A stretch of DNA of 64,000 bases from Sipunculus nudus (taxonomy: Eukaryota > Annelida > Sipuncula > Golfingiida > Sipunculidae): contig CM049314.1 in NCBI GenBank assembly GCA_026874595.1, forward strand, positions 72,682,300 through 72,746,299, read 5' to 3'. The translations under genes and the position numbers were made by a program. Position 1 is the stretch's first letter. Every line of letters begins with the position of its first letter. Below are positions 22,614 through 35,709 of this stretch, piece by piece. The notes beneath the pieces are model-generated. The model saw only the letters and a program-made list of their open reading frames with translations, was not told the origin of the DNA and searched no databases.

Positions 22614-22834
22614 CATTAGGTTGCCTTTTCTGTAAGTGGCGGATCGAGGGGCCTTCGGTGTGCAGCCACCCGTTGAGCTGCAATATCTCCCATTTTCTAA
22701 TTTTCAATTTTCGTTATTTATTTTTGTTTTTTGTATCACTGTTTTATTAAATAGCAATTTGATTCGATTAAAGTTATCTGCGGTTTATTACTTTCAAATT
22801 TATTAGTTGAGTATAAGGATATTTATGAACATCT

Positions 22835-22975
22835 GCAGAACAACTGTAGAGCACCAGGCCCTGATTGGGGTCAACCGGGAACAATCTCACGGTTCCTCTG
22901 GTGATACCCGTACTTGAACTCGCGATTTGGGGTCTTGGCAGCCTTGTGTGCTGTCGAGACCATGGAACCGGGTTA
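22835..22975 (-). repeat. possible tRNA-derived SINE remnant
   Basis: On the minus strand GCGAGTTCAAGTACGGG resembles a pol III B box. An A box is not convincing. It lies inside the hAT-like element. Confidence 0.25.
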
Positions 22976-23563
22976 AATGCAAAGTTTACCATAAGACATC
23001 AACATATCAGTTATTTCACTCTGAGCATTTCATTTAAAAGATAACATTTTGCAAGTAAGAAATGTAAATGTGTTTTTGCGCAATTGACTTGTTTGAAAAT
23101 GATTGAAATTTTATATCCTTATTTAGAAGAAATATATATATTAAATAATAAACCTCTCTACAGTTTGACTACATAATGCAAAGACATAAAAGAACAGTTT
23201 TTCAGGCATTTGATGTTGAAAATTGCCTCAAAATGTCCTCTTTACTTTGCATAATCAAACAAATTTTCAAATATGGGAGGGGGATACCCTCCCCAGATAC
23301 CTGTTACTAACCTTAATGAAACCTTGGTTCACTATTTGAAAATAAACATTAATATATTTTCATACACTAAAATATATAATGTATAGTAATAATATTAAAA
23401 ATAATATATAAATATATATTTATACATACATATACATGTATATTTATATATATAAGTTTTCATAGTGTACCAATACATGCATTTAAGTGCCCCTCCCCCC
23501 TTGCGTATTCGAATTTCAGGATCCGCTGGCCCCTCCCCTCCCTCAATCCTGGCTACGCCCCTG

Positions 23564-24266
23564 AATTGTAAATAAGAGTAGGACCCATTGGTAGCCCGAT
23601 TGAATCGGACTCAATATTATCAGGCCCTGCCATATATTGAGTCCGATAGCCATACAATGAGAGTTTTTACAATATAAGCCAAGGAAGATGCAACAGATCC
23701 GTACGTTGCATCTTCTATGACTGCCTGTTTACTGCCAAACAACAAGACACAAGATTATACCATTTTAACACCAATAAGTATGTTTTACATGGTTTCGATA
23801 GCAACTAAAATTAAACTTGGATCATCATGTTCAAACATTTACCGACTTTTTAACCAGAGGCGTGTCAGCGAGTTTAGTAGGGACAGTCGGAGAAGAAAGG
23901 TTGATCAGGCACACTTGATGACCTCACTGATAGCCTCGCTGACTCGAGTGATTGAAAGCTAAAATGTTGTTGTTACATTTTGTTTCAACGGGCCCGGCTC
24001 TGAAGAATGACCGCAGGCACGAGGGAATAAACCCCTGTTGACACTGGTTACAAGGGCATTGGGTGGCGTGTAGTATAGTCTGAGGCTTATATTAAAGAAA
24101 CTCTCACTGTGTGGCTATCGGGGTCAATATATTCAATCGAGCTAGACCCATTTGAAGATCTCATGAGTTGTTTTGTACGTCTACAGTGAAATGACCAAAC
24201 CTGTGAGTTTTCCTGTAAAAATGTGATGTAAATGAAGGTCTTGATGACTGCTGAAAATTTCAGTTG
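23564..24266. other. unassigned DNA with a 12-bp inverted repeat
   Basis: CGGACTCAATAT (about 23607) and ATATTGAGTCCG (about 23633) can pair across a 14-nt loop. No gene recognised; the frame at 23717-23962 has no family resemblance. Confidence 0.4.
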
Positions 24267-24439
24267 CGACCTGGTGGGACTGCCTAAAACGCGTGCACGC
24301 CTACGTGCACGCAGTTTCGACTGCCTTAGAAAGTGCCTAAATCGCGTGCGGCCGGATTTTGCGGACAAAAACGTCTGACCAGAAAAAAGTTATTGTGGGA
24401 TGTGTTTCGATAATTTTTCTAATGGAACTTATTATTATT

Positions 24440-24442
<3 letters not shown>

Positions 24443-24481
<39 letters not shown>
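24443..24481. repeat. (TA)n microsatellite
   Basis: About 19 uninterrupted TA units just inside the left arm of the Mutator-like element. Confidence 0.95.
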
Positions 24482-24484
<3 letters not shown>

Positions 24485-25535
24485 TAATGTTTATATTATA
24501 TTCAAAAATTTATGTGGGTATTAACATAAAAAGTATTCATCATGAATATTTTTTTCACTGTTCATATGTCAGAAATTTTAAAAGAATTAACCATTATTAG
24601 TTATTTGTTTAAATTATTATAAAAGACCGAATTTGATTATTAAATTCATATTGAGAATACAATTATCACTAATAATATTTCTTGGGTGACTTTATTCTTA
24701 GGAAGTGAACTAAAGCAACATACTGGTTACAACAAAATTATTTACAACAAACACAACATATACAGAAATATGTGATACAATAAATATGTACAGAATATCA
24801 TTACTGTTATAACAGGCAAAAATAAGCACAAAGTGAAATATATTATGAAAAACAAGTTACTGAGACATATACCACGTATACCAATCCAACTAAAACACTA
24901 GCCATTCTAGAATAATTAATATGGCTTTAAAAATAAAAATTGACCATGTTACAACTAAGAACTTGAATGTGAAATATATATTCTTATAAAATTTTACCCT
25001 ATTTACATATTTGACAAATCCACCATTTTCTACTAAGTTCTAGATATCCAAGATTACATGAAAAAAGAAACCATTTATCACAACTGTCACATTGAACCAT
25101 TTCAGATATACCGTCAGTTAGTTGTACCCAAATGAACACAATAACTAAAACGTTTTATAAGTGTAAAATCTAAGATCACTATCACAGATTAAGCTAATTT
25201 TATATATAATTTTTTACATTTTAATTAAGCAATATATTACAGTTCAGTTATTTTGCAGGTCACTTTAGCGATATGACTAATCCTTATATTTTAAATACAT
25301 ACAGCAAAAATGAATTAATAATTAGATCCTTTGATGTTTTGATTGCCTGTGACTGGTTGAGTAAATCATAGCTTCTGTATTAATATGGCTATTATTCCAG
25401 TGAATGTTTGGCAAAATTGGCATCCACATTTAACATTAAATGGCACCAAACTTCAAAATTTAGACAATTAAGAATTCAAGTATACTGGAACCTGTCCTAT
25501 TGTACCGGTACATAACCGATGTAAATATTCCATTA

Positions 25536-25537
<2 letters not shown>

Positions 25538-25601
<64 letters not shown>
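25538..25601. repeat. (TA)n microsatellite
   Basis: About 31 uninterrupted TA units within the same element. Confidence 0.95.
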
Positions 25602-25602
<1 letters not shown>

Positions 25603-26295
25603 CTGTCAGAATCGGTAGGCTATTATTAATGGATTTATAAATTGGGCCATTGCTTTTAACTATAAACAGGCACTTTCAAAATGGTAATGTTTGTCTTTTA
25701 GTTTTTACATCATTTATTCTACAAGTATTGAATGCATGACGTTAAAGTAGTAAAAAGCCATGGAACTTTCTAAGTAATAAAGAAGACACAAGGTGTCATA
25801 ATAAATTATTAATGGGGTAAATAATACGTAGCATGTTATTACAAAACGATATTTGCAACGCATATACTTACTGGATCATTGCCTCCAAGTATAGTCATTT
25901 TCAAACATAATTGTTACATATTTATCTTTCCGTCCGCCCTCTTTGCCATTCAATTAAAAAAATGGACTCCTCAACTGATTTTTTCCCCAAGTAAACCTGT
26001 TTCACCATGCAGTGTTACGTCGCCGTTACTCCCCGCGTCGCGGCTATCCTTCATGCTTGTGATGTACAGCTGTAATCTTCAAATTAAAAATAAAAAAAAA
26101 TATTCATGTTATTCCCCGCATAAATTATATAAAGTTGCCTCAGACAAATTAACAAAACACCCCAAAAAAACAATAATTTTTTGGCCAGACGTTGTTGTTC
26201 GCAAATCGGGCCGCACGCGGTTTAGGCACTTGCTGAAGCAGTCGAAAATGCGTGCACGCAGACGTGCACGCGTTCTAGGCAGTCCCCGATCTGGT

Positions 26296-27160
26296 CGAAC
26301 TTAACACTAAAACCCAGATGTCCCTAAGGTGCAGGCTAAAAGACGGTGGTCCCGGCTGAGAGTCGGAAGGTCCCAGCAAGCTACCGGTACCAATATTTTT
26401 TGCAAGCAGATGTGACACACACACACATGCCCACACACACACACATACAGAGAGAGAGAGAGCACTTCAAGGGTTTTCTTGGTGATTTATTTTTTTAATC
26501 TTGATTTTGTTATTGCAAAACATAATTTGTAGATCTATATCTTCAGTATTGTAGAATGCAAGTAGTGCACTTTTCAGTTTCTTTTTTTTTTAATAGTCCA
26601 GGTAAGGGAAAAAATATGAACCTTTTTTTCGACAACGTTACACGAAATGAAATCTCACTTGCACATTTCAGAAATTCACAAGATCTTTTGTGATTTACAA
26701 AAAAAAGTATGTTAAAAAGAACATATTTCTTCATTTTTAATTTAACTTTTGAAAGCAAAAATTGTCTTTACTCCATTTGTGATTCAAGAGGGGTGCATTT
26801 GCATGGATTTGCCGGACAAAGTACTCTCGTTTGGTACTTGCACCAAAAAAAAAATCATTTTTATTTTTCTTTGACATTATCTATATCATTGGATAGAGAA
26901 AAAGAAATTTTGACCCATGGCACCAAGCTAAAAATATTATTATGATCAACAAGGGAGATATTTAAAAGGAAAGTTTCTGAAATGTGCCCATTTTTTGTTC
27001 ACCTGCCCCCTTAATTAAGCCCTCCCCTAACTGTGACCACAAGAAGAGGCCAGAGGTACCCAGGGGACACACATTGACGGCTTCAGAATTTGAGTCGAAA
27101 TACCTTGTTAATTTTTAATGCACAGAAAATAGAATAAAAACATGGTTTTAAATGCTCTAT
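26296..27160. other. unassigned DNA with (CA)n(GA)n
   Basis: 26407-26462 has ACAC runs followed by AGAGAG. The remainder is AT-rich without a protein-like frame. Confidence 0.4.
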
Positions 27161-27165
27161 ATAGG

Positions 27166-28067
27166 TAACGGTGTTGAGCATAGATAACGGTGTTAAGCAT
27201 AGGTAACGGTGTCGAGCTTCTGAAGTTAAAATAACCGTAGTGGCTACTGGAATAAGATCAGTTCCAGGAATTTGTCGTTGACTTGCAATTCATTACATAA
27301 AAATAAATAAGTAAATAGATAAATACTAAAAAATAATACATAAAAAATCACACATAACATTTTGACTATGCATGTATAATTAAGCAGGTAAAAATGATAA
27401 AACAGATAATTCTCCAGGTAAAACACATAATTCAAAACATTAAATATCTAAGAGGGTTGTGAGTTAAAAAATTCAATACTGTATGGTACGAGAAATATTT
27501 TAAAACAAGTTGTTCTGCAGAATATTGTATACCAGTATTATGTATTAAAACAAGCAAATACCTGTTTCAATAGAAAAAACGCAAATGTTTTAAATATTTG
27601 ACCCAAAATGTGTTTCAAATTGTATTTCAATCATTTGGATTTAATACCAAATTCTTAACACCATTACCTGGCTCTCGACACCGGTATTTTTTATTGAGGT
27701 AACGGTTTCGGGTGGTAACGGTGCTGGGATTTTGTTAAAGATGCATGACAAAAATTACTTCCATACCGTCCCTAAGAGGTCAGCACGTTTAGTCACTACA
27801 TGAGCAATAAGAGGAAGCCATTTTCGAGGAGTTATATTTGTGATGCGTAATTTTTCGCAAGTGTAGCGGTGATGAGTCTAAATAAACGTACGGTGATTTT
27901 TTCAACCCTTTAATGATTAACAGACAACACTGAAATGACAGTTACTCAATTTAATTATGGTTTCTGTACAAAATTTCCTGAACTCTAATAAACGCTGCTC
28001 CTTGTATCAGCAAAGTGGTTTCTGTTTACGTGCTGCGAGGTGAAAAGGTCAGGTAACGGTGTCGAGT
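27166..28067. repeat. scattered GGTAACGGTGTCGAG motifs
   Basis: GGTAACGGTGTCGAG or close variants occur at about 27166, 27183, 27202, 27698, 27713 and 28052, and a reverse-oriented CTCGACACCGG at 27673. Spacing is irregular apart from the three at 27166-27216 (17-19 bp apart). Between them lies AT-rich unassigned DNA. Confidence 0.55.
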
Positions 28068-29070
28068 ATTTTTTGGGAGACATACTTTTTATATCAAAAT
28101 TTTGGTATTAAAAACAAAACGGTCAGGAAAATTCAAGCAAAAATATCATCTGAATAAACCTTCACCGCTGTGACAACGTGGAAAACAAAATTTATAAAAA
28201 AATAAAGTGGTTACAGAATAAAGCCGTTTTGAATTTAAGATCCGAGAGAAAGGGACAACGGAAATTTTTAAGAGTATTGTAACATTTTGCAGCTTTTTTC
28301 TGTATGTATTTGTGCCCCGATTAAGATTATTTTTATCTCATTATACTGGTTACATCTTTAGCAACAATTTGAATGTTTATTCATGCCATTTTTAGCATTT
28401 GCTAATATATCAGTAACAAATAAAGGTTCGGGACACGAAATGCGACATTTTCTGTAGAAATACCCATATATAAATTCCCAGTTGTATATATATTGATAGG
28501 CATAAATGAAAGCTGTTGCTAAGTCGGACAGAATGACAGCAAGTGAAGGTATATCACTAAAACGTTCAAATGTCTTTTTTTTCATTATTATTAACATACA
28601 CCATTAAATAGCAGTTAATTTCGGAAATACATGATCAGTAAAGTTACTGCATGTTTTCCCACTCAAATTACTGGAAGAGGCAGTGCGGATCAAAGGAGGG
28701 GCTCCCCCCCCCTTAATTTTTCGGGCTCATGAAAAGTGCAAATTGTATCAATGTTTTCTGGAAAAAGTACTTTTTCACCTTGTCCTTATTAACTCAGTTA
28801 TAGACAGTGAAATATAACATCAAGAATTCAGGATAATCGCCACTGCATTTAACACACAAGGAACAAACAGTACCAGAAATATTAGCTTGTCACATGAGTA
28901 AACGCTAAGGACTAAAGTCCTATCTCCGATACAGTGTCCACTTGAAGCAAGTCCTTGTACTGGCAGCACTGGAAGATAAAGTTCAGTACACCGGTGTCAG
29001 GACCATTCATATACCAGCAAGTCACTAGGTATTACAAAGTGACAAATGGTTAACCTTTAGAACCTTTCAG
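28068..29070. other. unassigned AT-rich DNA
   Basis: No gene or repeat structure was recognised except a C-run near 28705. Confidence 0.35.
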
Positions 29071-29075
29071 ACATA

Positions 29076-29440
29076 CAGAAGTGATTTAGGCCTATATTCT
29101 AAAACTTTTGCTTTGTATCTAATTTATCAGAAACAAAAATGTCTGGTTAAAGTGCCACAAAATGCTCGAATTTGATTTCTTAATCATCAAATCTTTAAAA
29201 CAATTTACTCACCGTGTGAGGGGGACACCCCATTCCACACCCTCAATATAAAAAAACAGAAGTGATTTAGTCTTATATTCTAAAACTTCTTTTTTTTGTA
29301 TCCAAATTATCAGAAACAAAAAGGTGTGGTTTCAATTCCCGAAAATGCTCAAATGTGATTTCTTAATCATTATATCTTCAAAAAATTTCCTCACAATGTG
29401 AGGGTGACATCCCCTCCCCAACTCATCCCCCGCGGGCGCT
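29076..29440. repeat. 181-bp tandem duplication ending at a GC hairpin
   Basis: CAGAAGTGATTTAG and the ~180 bp after it occur at 29076 and again at 29257 with moderate divergence. They are followed by GGGCGC-TAC-GCGCCC at about 29435-29449, an unusually GC-rich perfect hairpin in this AT-rich setting. Confidence 0.7.
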
Positions 29441-29649
29441 ACGCGCCCTCGACCACCATGCAAGCTAGAATCTGAGCCGGGGGAAAACTCATGATTTTTT
29501 AAAATAAAATGACTAATTTCTCTAACTTTGTGACATTTAACGCTAATGAGGCCTAGTTTCTTGCATAAATACTTTAAAATTTTAGTAGAAATCTTGCATT
29601 ATCTCACAAAAACTCGTTAAAAGAGATTTTGCGAGATAACAATTAGAGA

Positions 29650-31640
29650 TATCCTTGAGGCAACAATTTTTCAGGAATCTATTTGAAACTGGTACATCTT
29701 ATGTCTAACGATAATATCCCGAAAGTGAATTTTCATTTTTGGAAAATAGCATCTAGGGTCGCTGCACTCAACCTCCACAACATATAATTTTTTGGCCACA
29801 TCTAAAAAAAACACTAAACCTCAATTGCATAAACTATAGCTTATTTTCTTCCTCTCGGTCATCTCAATAACTTGGTGAGATAATCTAGTCTCAATCTTGT
29901 GTCACCCTGTGAGTATGTCTGTCTGTTTGTCAGTTGTCATCGATTTCGCCTGCCTCCTGGTTCTGGCGTCTTACATATCATTCTACAGGCCACAGTTTTG
30001 CTGGAATTCTTTTGAAACTTGTACATTTCATATCTTACACTAATATCTCAAAAGTGGATTTTCATTTTTCGGATATAGCCGCTAGGCTATATTTTATTGG
30101 CCATTTTTTTCCAAACATATAAACCTCTATAACAAAAGCTATAGCTTATTTTCTTCCTCTGGGCCCTCTTCATAACTTGGTCATCTGGTCTCAAACTTCT
30201 GTCACTTTGTCAGTACGTCTGTCCTTTTGTTAATTGTCCTCAAATTCGCATTCTTACTGGTTCTTTTATCTTACATATAGCATTCTACAGGCCGCAGTTT
30301 TGCAGTTTTGTAACTTACGCTTGTCATATATCGGAAAAATATCTGGAAGTCCTATATCTGAACTTTTAAATAGGTCAAAGGTCAAGGTGACCAAAACATG
30401 TCAAAATTCAATTTCTTCATAACTTTGTTTATATTGGTCCTGTCTTCAAACACTATGGCTCATTTTCTTCCACTTTGGCATTGTATATTCATCTGACTAA
30501 CTTTACCTCATTTCCGCCAAGCGAGTGACCTCTGGTCATCTAGTTTGTGTGTTTGTATGATTGTGTTTGTGCGTTTGTTCGTACTCTACTGGCCACAATT
30601 TTTAGCAATCGATCTGAAACTTTCACGGTTGATTGAAATCCAACTGTTGTGAAAACCTATTGTTTTTTCGTCAGTAAAGGTCAAAGGCCAAGGTCAAGGT
30701 CATAAAAATGTCAACATTTTATTTTCGTCAAAACTTCGTTCATAATTGTCCTATCTACACGAACCGTAGCTCATTTTGTTCTTCTTGCCATTCTTCGTGC
30801 GACGGTCTAATCAAATATCATCACCAATGTATCAGTGTGTCAGTATGTCTGTATGTTTGTCATTTGTCCTCAATTTCGCCTGCTTGCTGGTTCTTGTGCT
30901 TTACATATACCATTCTACAGGCCACAGTTTTGCAGGAATCCTTTGCAAACTCTACATCTTATATCTTGTACATGTTATGTCTGACATTATTATCTCAACA
31001 CACTGTTTTTTTTTTATTCGGAAAAATTCCGCTAGGGGGCGCTGCATTTAAAACACTATAACATTTTTGGGCCGTATTTCCATAACTATAAATCTTAGCT
31101 ACAAAACTATAGCTCAATTTGTTCCTCTATACTTTCCTTAAAGGATGGTCATATCAACTCTCATTTCGGATGTGTCAGTGTGTCAGTATGTCTGTCTTTT
31201 TTTCAGCTGCCCTCCATTTCGCCTGCTTGCTTGTTCATGTAACTTAGATATACCATTCTACAGGCCACAGTTTTTCAAGAATCCTTAACAAACTGGTACA
31301 TCTTACACTAATTTCTCAAAATCAATTTTTTTTTTTTTTTTTTTTTTTTGCAAATAGCCGGTGGAGGATGCTGCATTCGAAACACTGCAACAAATCTGCA
31401 AAAAACTATGAACCTTAGCTAACTAAACTATAGCTCAATATGTTCCTCTATTATTTCCCCTGTCGTTGGTCTAGTCAGTTATCATCTCAGATCTCTCAGT
31501 GTGTCAGTATCTCCGTCATTTAGTCAGATGTCGTCATTTAGTCAGTTGTCGTCATTTAGTCAGTTGTCGTCAAATTTGCCTCCCTGCTTGTTATTTTCCT
31601 CTGATACCACAGGCCAGATTTTATAAACAATCCCTCTGAA
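29650..31640. repeat. repeat family B tandem array, ~300-350-bp units
   Basis: Units are marked by CATTCTACAGGCCACAGTTTTGC and relatives at about 29655, 29986, 30287, 30585, 30908, 31254 and 31601. Each is preceded by a TCAGTATGTCTGTCTGTTTGTCA zone and followed by an ATATCTCAAAA zone. Several units include AGGTCAAAGGTCAAGGT (30375, 30667). Units are strongly diverged, so the array is old. Confidence 0.7.
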
Positions 31641-32460
31641 TTTTATATTGTTGATATAACTGCAAAAGTTCTAGAATTTCTTATGTCTTTTTTTAGACTA
31701 AATAGTCCAAAGGTAAAGGTCAAAGTCATTTAAAACTACACCTTTTGCTTCATATCTTCATCAAAATTTATCAATGCTGCATAAGCTGTGGCTCATTTTA
31801 CTCACCATCCAATGGCCTTTCTTTTAATATGCAACTGTCTAAATCTGCTGTTACCATGGATATGCAAATAGGGGGGGGGATTCAAAATATGGGTTCCCAT
31901 TTATCTAATGGATCAGTTTTACTGGACTTTATACCAAATCTTGCGAAATCTCGTACCGTTTTTCGTGAAATGAACCACCATCGTCAGAGCGCGGCACGGT
32001 CACACTCGATGAGGATATTAATATTTTCCTCATTTTAACAACCTCTCATGGCCCAAAAGTACGCCGTCAGACCAATCGTAAGTTTTTTTTCTGTTTTTTA
32101 CTCAGCATATTGCATGGTAACTCCCCCGCATGTTTGTTGAATTTCTGACGGCATGACGCAAAGCATGGCCCTTACGGTGAATGGACGACAACAAACGTAA
32201 CAACAAAGGCTGCGTGCACACCTCGCTGGCTGGTTTCAGTTCTGCAGACAACAGATACATGGCTACGCTTACACAGTCATAATGTCATGATCGAATCGGT
32301 CGATGATGCGAGAATGCAAATGGTGCAATTAAAATTCGACCATAAACTGTCGTCAGGCGGCGCTTGAAGCGCAGCTTTTGGCGGAGCCAAGATGCCTGTC
32401 GAGTGTTTGTTTATTGGCAGCTGGTTGGTTGCTTGTCACATCATACGCACGAGATACCAT
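31641..32460. other. unassigned DNA, GC rises near 32,160-32,400
   Basis: A 97-codon frame at 31745-32038 has no recognisable family. The stretch 32160-32400 is richer in CpG than its surroundings and could be regulatory, but no TATA box or exon was identified. Confidence 0.3.
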
Positions 32461-32469
32461 CCTTTGATC

Positions 32470-32850
32470 TTTGTAAGCTACCCATGTACACTTTGTAATT
32501 ATTACCATGGCTACGTGACCTAAGGTGTATAGAAACTACCTCCATGGACACTCTTGCCACGCTTTGCTAATAACCATGCATGCCGGAGAGGCCTAAGGCC
32601 TATAGAAACTATTTACATGTACAATCCTTGAATGACCTGTAATAAAGTGGTCTTAATTTTTAGTAAAGTCTTACTCCAGAGACAAAAAAGGTGGTCCTAA
32701 TTCTTAATTTGGGGATGGTCTTAATTGTGGGATTTTATATAACATTGGACATTAAAAAAACCTTCGGAACCGGACAAAGTGGTCTTATTTGAGAAGGTGG
32801 TCCTAGAAACGGGGTGGTCTGTAGGCGGGGTTCCACCGTACTTGTGATCA
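32470..32850. repeat. short tandem duplication and GTGGTCYTA motif cluster
   Basis: A ~90-bp unit with ACCATG and TATAGAAACTA is present twice (about 32500-32635). GTGGTCTTA/GTGGTCCTA variants follow at about 32649, 32692, 32714, 32778, 32801 and 32815. Confidence 0.5.
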
Positions 32851-35700
32851 TAAAGATGGATTTTCACTTTGGGGTAAGGGTTCACATGTATCCTTTTGTA
32901 AATTTATCACCAACAGCTAAAAGTTAAGATGTCCGGTTGATAGAGACGATATTAGTGCAATAGGATGGGTGTTCATTGTTGAAAATTACTCGATATGGTC
33001 TGTGTCATGACTCAGGTAGGTTAACCAATCCAATAAATGCCCATATATATTCAAGGCTACCTGTAGCCAGCCATCGTTGTCTACGGTTTTGGCTGAACGA
33101 AACTTCACCAACGTCTCCTGCTTTCATTGATTTATTAATCTCAAAAACCCATAATTTGTTAATGAACATGACCATAAAAACACCCATGCCATCTGTTGTA
33201 GTGTAACCGTTAGTCTGACACAACGTTACAACTAGCGTTCCAACTCTCTTTGGATGCATTTAACTACTAAACAGAAACACGTATCTGACCTTTTCTGTAA
33301 AAAAAAAAATGTCATACTCTTTCAGTTTAAATGGCTGTAAACAAAATCAGACTTAAATATATGAATGGGATAAGTATTATATCAGCTAGAATATTGCACA
33401 ATCTTGCGTTGGGATTGGTACGAGCGACCTCACCAAGGAAGTATATTTCTTGGGGAGAGTTGTAAAACTGCCGGGTTTTTTATATACCGATCGTTGCACA
33501 CATGCGTAGTTTCTGATAAAGGCGCTGTTGTAACCTCTCTGCGAAAGAAATTAAATTGAATGTCATTTTCCTCATGATTTATTGGAAAATATGGAATATA
33601 AAGCCCCTTAGGACACACTTGGCGCCTTTCATGACACTTCAAGACCAAAAATTGACACTTTTGCGATGTAGCCACAGAGGAGTTGCGTGACAACGGTTGA
33701 GTGCATCCACCTTCAGTTATAATATAGGTTTGAATTTGTTTCCGTTAAATTTGTTAGCATTGCTACATTTGTCAGAAAGTCCATCATGATTACTGATACG
33801 TTCCTCCTTGGAATATAAAATTGTATTTTCTGGGCACAAGTACATTCTTCTGAATGAAAATCCACCATGCATAAGATTAAGCACACAGGAAAAAGGATGT
33901 GTATTGCCTGTGTCGAGGTCTTGGATCTCGTGTCAGTTCCTCAGAAGCTGACCTAGTACTGGTACATTTTGCACTTTCATTGTGTACTTTACTTATTTGT
34001 TGAATGAAACGGGTCGCTAAATTGGTAAGAAGAAACTAGATAAAGGGAAGTGGACGAGCGACTACAGGTATCTACAAGATCACAGATGCATGGGTAAAGT
34101 AAGCCGTTTCATGTTACTGACATGACAGGACTCCGATCTTGTGCCATCAGAGATGCCAATTAACCTCCTCATAATTGTGCAATTTTCACCAAAAGCAGAT
34201 CTACTGATACATACGAGATGAAATTGATTGTAGGTGGACCAACTTGTCTTGTATACAAGATAAAATAACCTAAAATCTTGAGATATGCAAATTTTTTGGA
34301 TGAATACATCAAACCACTCCTGGTGTAATATAGTCTAAACGAAAGCCTAGTTGGCGTCACCTGTATGGTCTATGATGGAAAGTAAAGTAATCAAACACAT
34401 TTACAGAAGTCTTTGAAAGGAAATTTAAATAAAGTGACGAGCTTTATCAATGAAATGATTATGAATGAAATAGACATCATGTCACGTGACAGCAAGATGG
34501 ATAGTGTAAGTAACCTGTCAATGAAAACATCATAAATGTATAAAGTACTAAATTAGAAGTGGGCTGATCATCGAGTTTTTTCGAAAGTCAGTCGCTTTGC
34601 TGCCACTTTCAAGCGCTCGATTGCGAAAGGCAACTATCGATTACATCAAACTCATGATTGTTTTTACCTGAATGTCTTTGAGTTATAGGCAAAAACTACT
34701 CTTCCATTTTTTACAACATTCCGCGCTTCATATAATGAGTTTGTGTTCCCAAATAATCTCCGTTTATAACTGAGTTTGACACGGTAGATGAGAGAACGGA
34801 GGACTTATTAAACCTTTGTGTACTGGCAGGGAGCTGCAGAATTAGCGGGGAGTTTTCTAACGAGATGTTCATTGCAAAATATGGGCGGTATGGCGTTAAA
34901 ATGCTCCATAATTCTCTAGGTCTATGCTCAACCGATGTCAAGTGCCGCTGCCGTATGAGTAATTGTATTTTTAGCTTTCAATTACTTATTCTTTAATTTT
35001 TACCAAAAATTATATGGGCCTGTAATTTTATGGCAGGCCTGTGAAACCAGTTTATATGTCGGCAGTCATCATAATTGTTATAAAATGAAAGTCCTGGTGG
35101 TGAAGTTGAAATGATACACAGGAGTATTCATGAGGGCAAGCAAGTAAATGTCCTGGACTGTGGTTTAATTATTGATTACTATAATTAATTAAAATGAAAC
35201 TTTGAATGGCATGTCTTAGTGATATAAGGAAAATATAAAAAGGCAAAAACTTCTTTTCGTCAGGTAGAATAACTAAAACATGCCGGCTGGGTTAAGAATG
35301 TACAGTTTTACAGATAATTGCACATTTCTTTATATTTGTCTGAACCGATTTATAATCGATCATCGATCGGTTTGCCCAAACCTATGATCGATTATGAAAA
35401 AGGAACCGACTCCCACCACTATACTTAATGCCCTTACTTCTGCAATTAGTTCACCTTTTACCTGCATGGTGTTGGGGGACGATATCTGTAAGACTACAGA
35501 AGATAAGCACAGAGGGAGTTTTGAAATTAAGTGAACTATTGATGAGGTTTTTTGGGATGTCAAACAGACGTGAAGTCAAAACTGAATAAACAGGTCAAAC
35601 TGAAACTAGAATACGGGTAGTCGACAAGCGACTACGTGTATCCGCCTAAATCAGAGTGGAACGGGTGAAGTGAGGCATGGATTGAGTGGCAAGGGAAAAT
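32851..35700. other. unassigned DNA with diverged satellite pieces
   Basis: No gene recognised; frames at 33430-33693 and 34711-34941 have no family resemblance. 34026-34110 and 35593-35680 are related to each other (GAAACTAGA, CGAGCGACTAC). 34160-34370 looks like a diverged member of the satellite that starts at 35.7 kb. ATAATCGATCAT / ATGATCGATTAT (35352-35396) forms a strong hairpin. Confidence 0.35.
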
Positions 35701-35709
35701 TGAGTGTTG

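Larger units (their letters stand above)
22456..23563. mobile_element. hAT-like element with CAGGGGCRTAGCCAGG inverted ends
   Basis: CAGGGGCATAGCCAGG (22456-22471) matches the reverse complement of 23548-23563 (CCTGGCTACGCCCCTG) at 15 of 16 positions. The CAGGGGCGTAGCCAGG type is common among animal hAT elements. Flanking 8-mers do not match cleanly, so the target duplication is not shown. The interior holds a TA/TG microsatellite and no transposase that I recognise. Confidence 0.65.
24276..26286. mobile_element. Mutator-like element with ~115-bp terminal inverted repeats
   Basis: The left arm, about 24276-24395, and right arm, about 26171-26286, are inverted copies, including GGGACTGCC/GGCAGTCCC at the tips, CGCGTGCACG blocks and ACGTCTGACC/GGCCAGACGT. 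Flanks CGACCTGGT (24267-24275) and CGATCTGGT (26287-26295) form a 9-bp direct repeat with one mismatch. Long TIRs and 9-bp duplications are typical of Mutator-like elements. The interior is AT-rich with two TA runs and no transposase that I recognise, so it is non-autonomous. Confidence 0.75.

Noticed and set aside
22444-22750. IYIYIY-containing frames (also near 40516, 49012, 54034, 55460, 57479)
   Set aside because: They are read-through of (TA)n microsatellites with no other protein-like content.
24087-24368. Arg-rich minus-strand frame as a separate gene
   Set aside because: It lies in the left TIR of the Mutator-like element and recurs in the right TIR (26200-26304). It is treated as a property of the TIR, not a gene.
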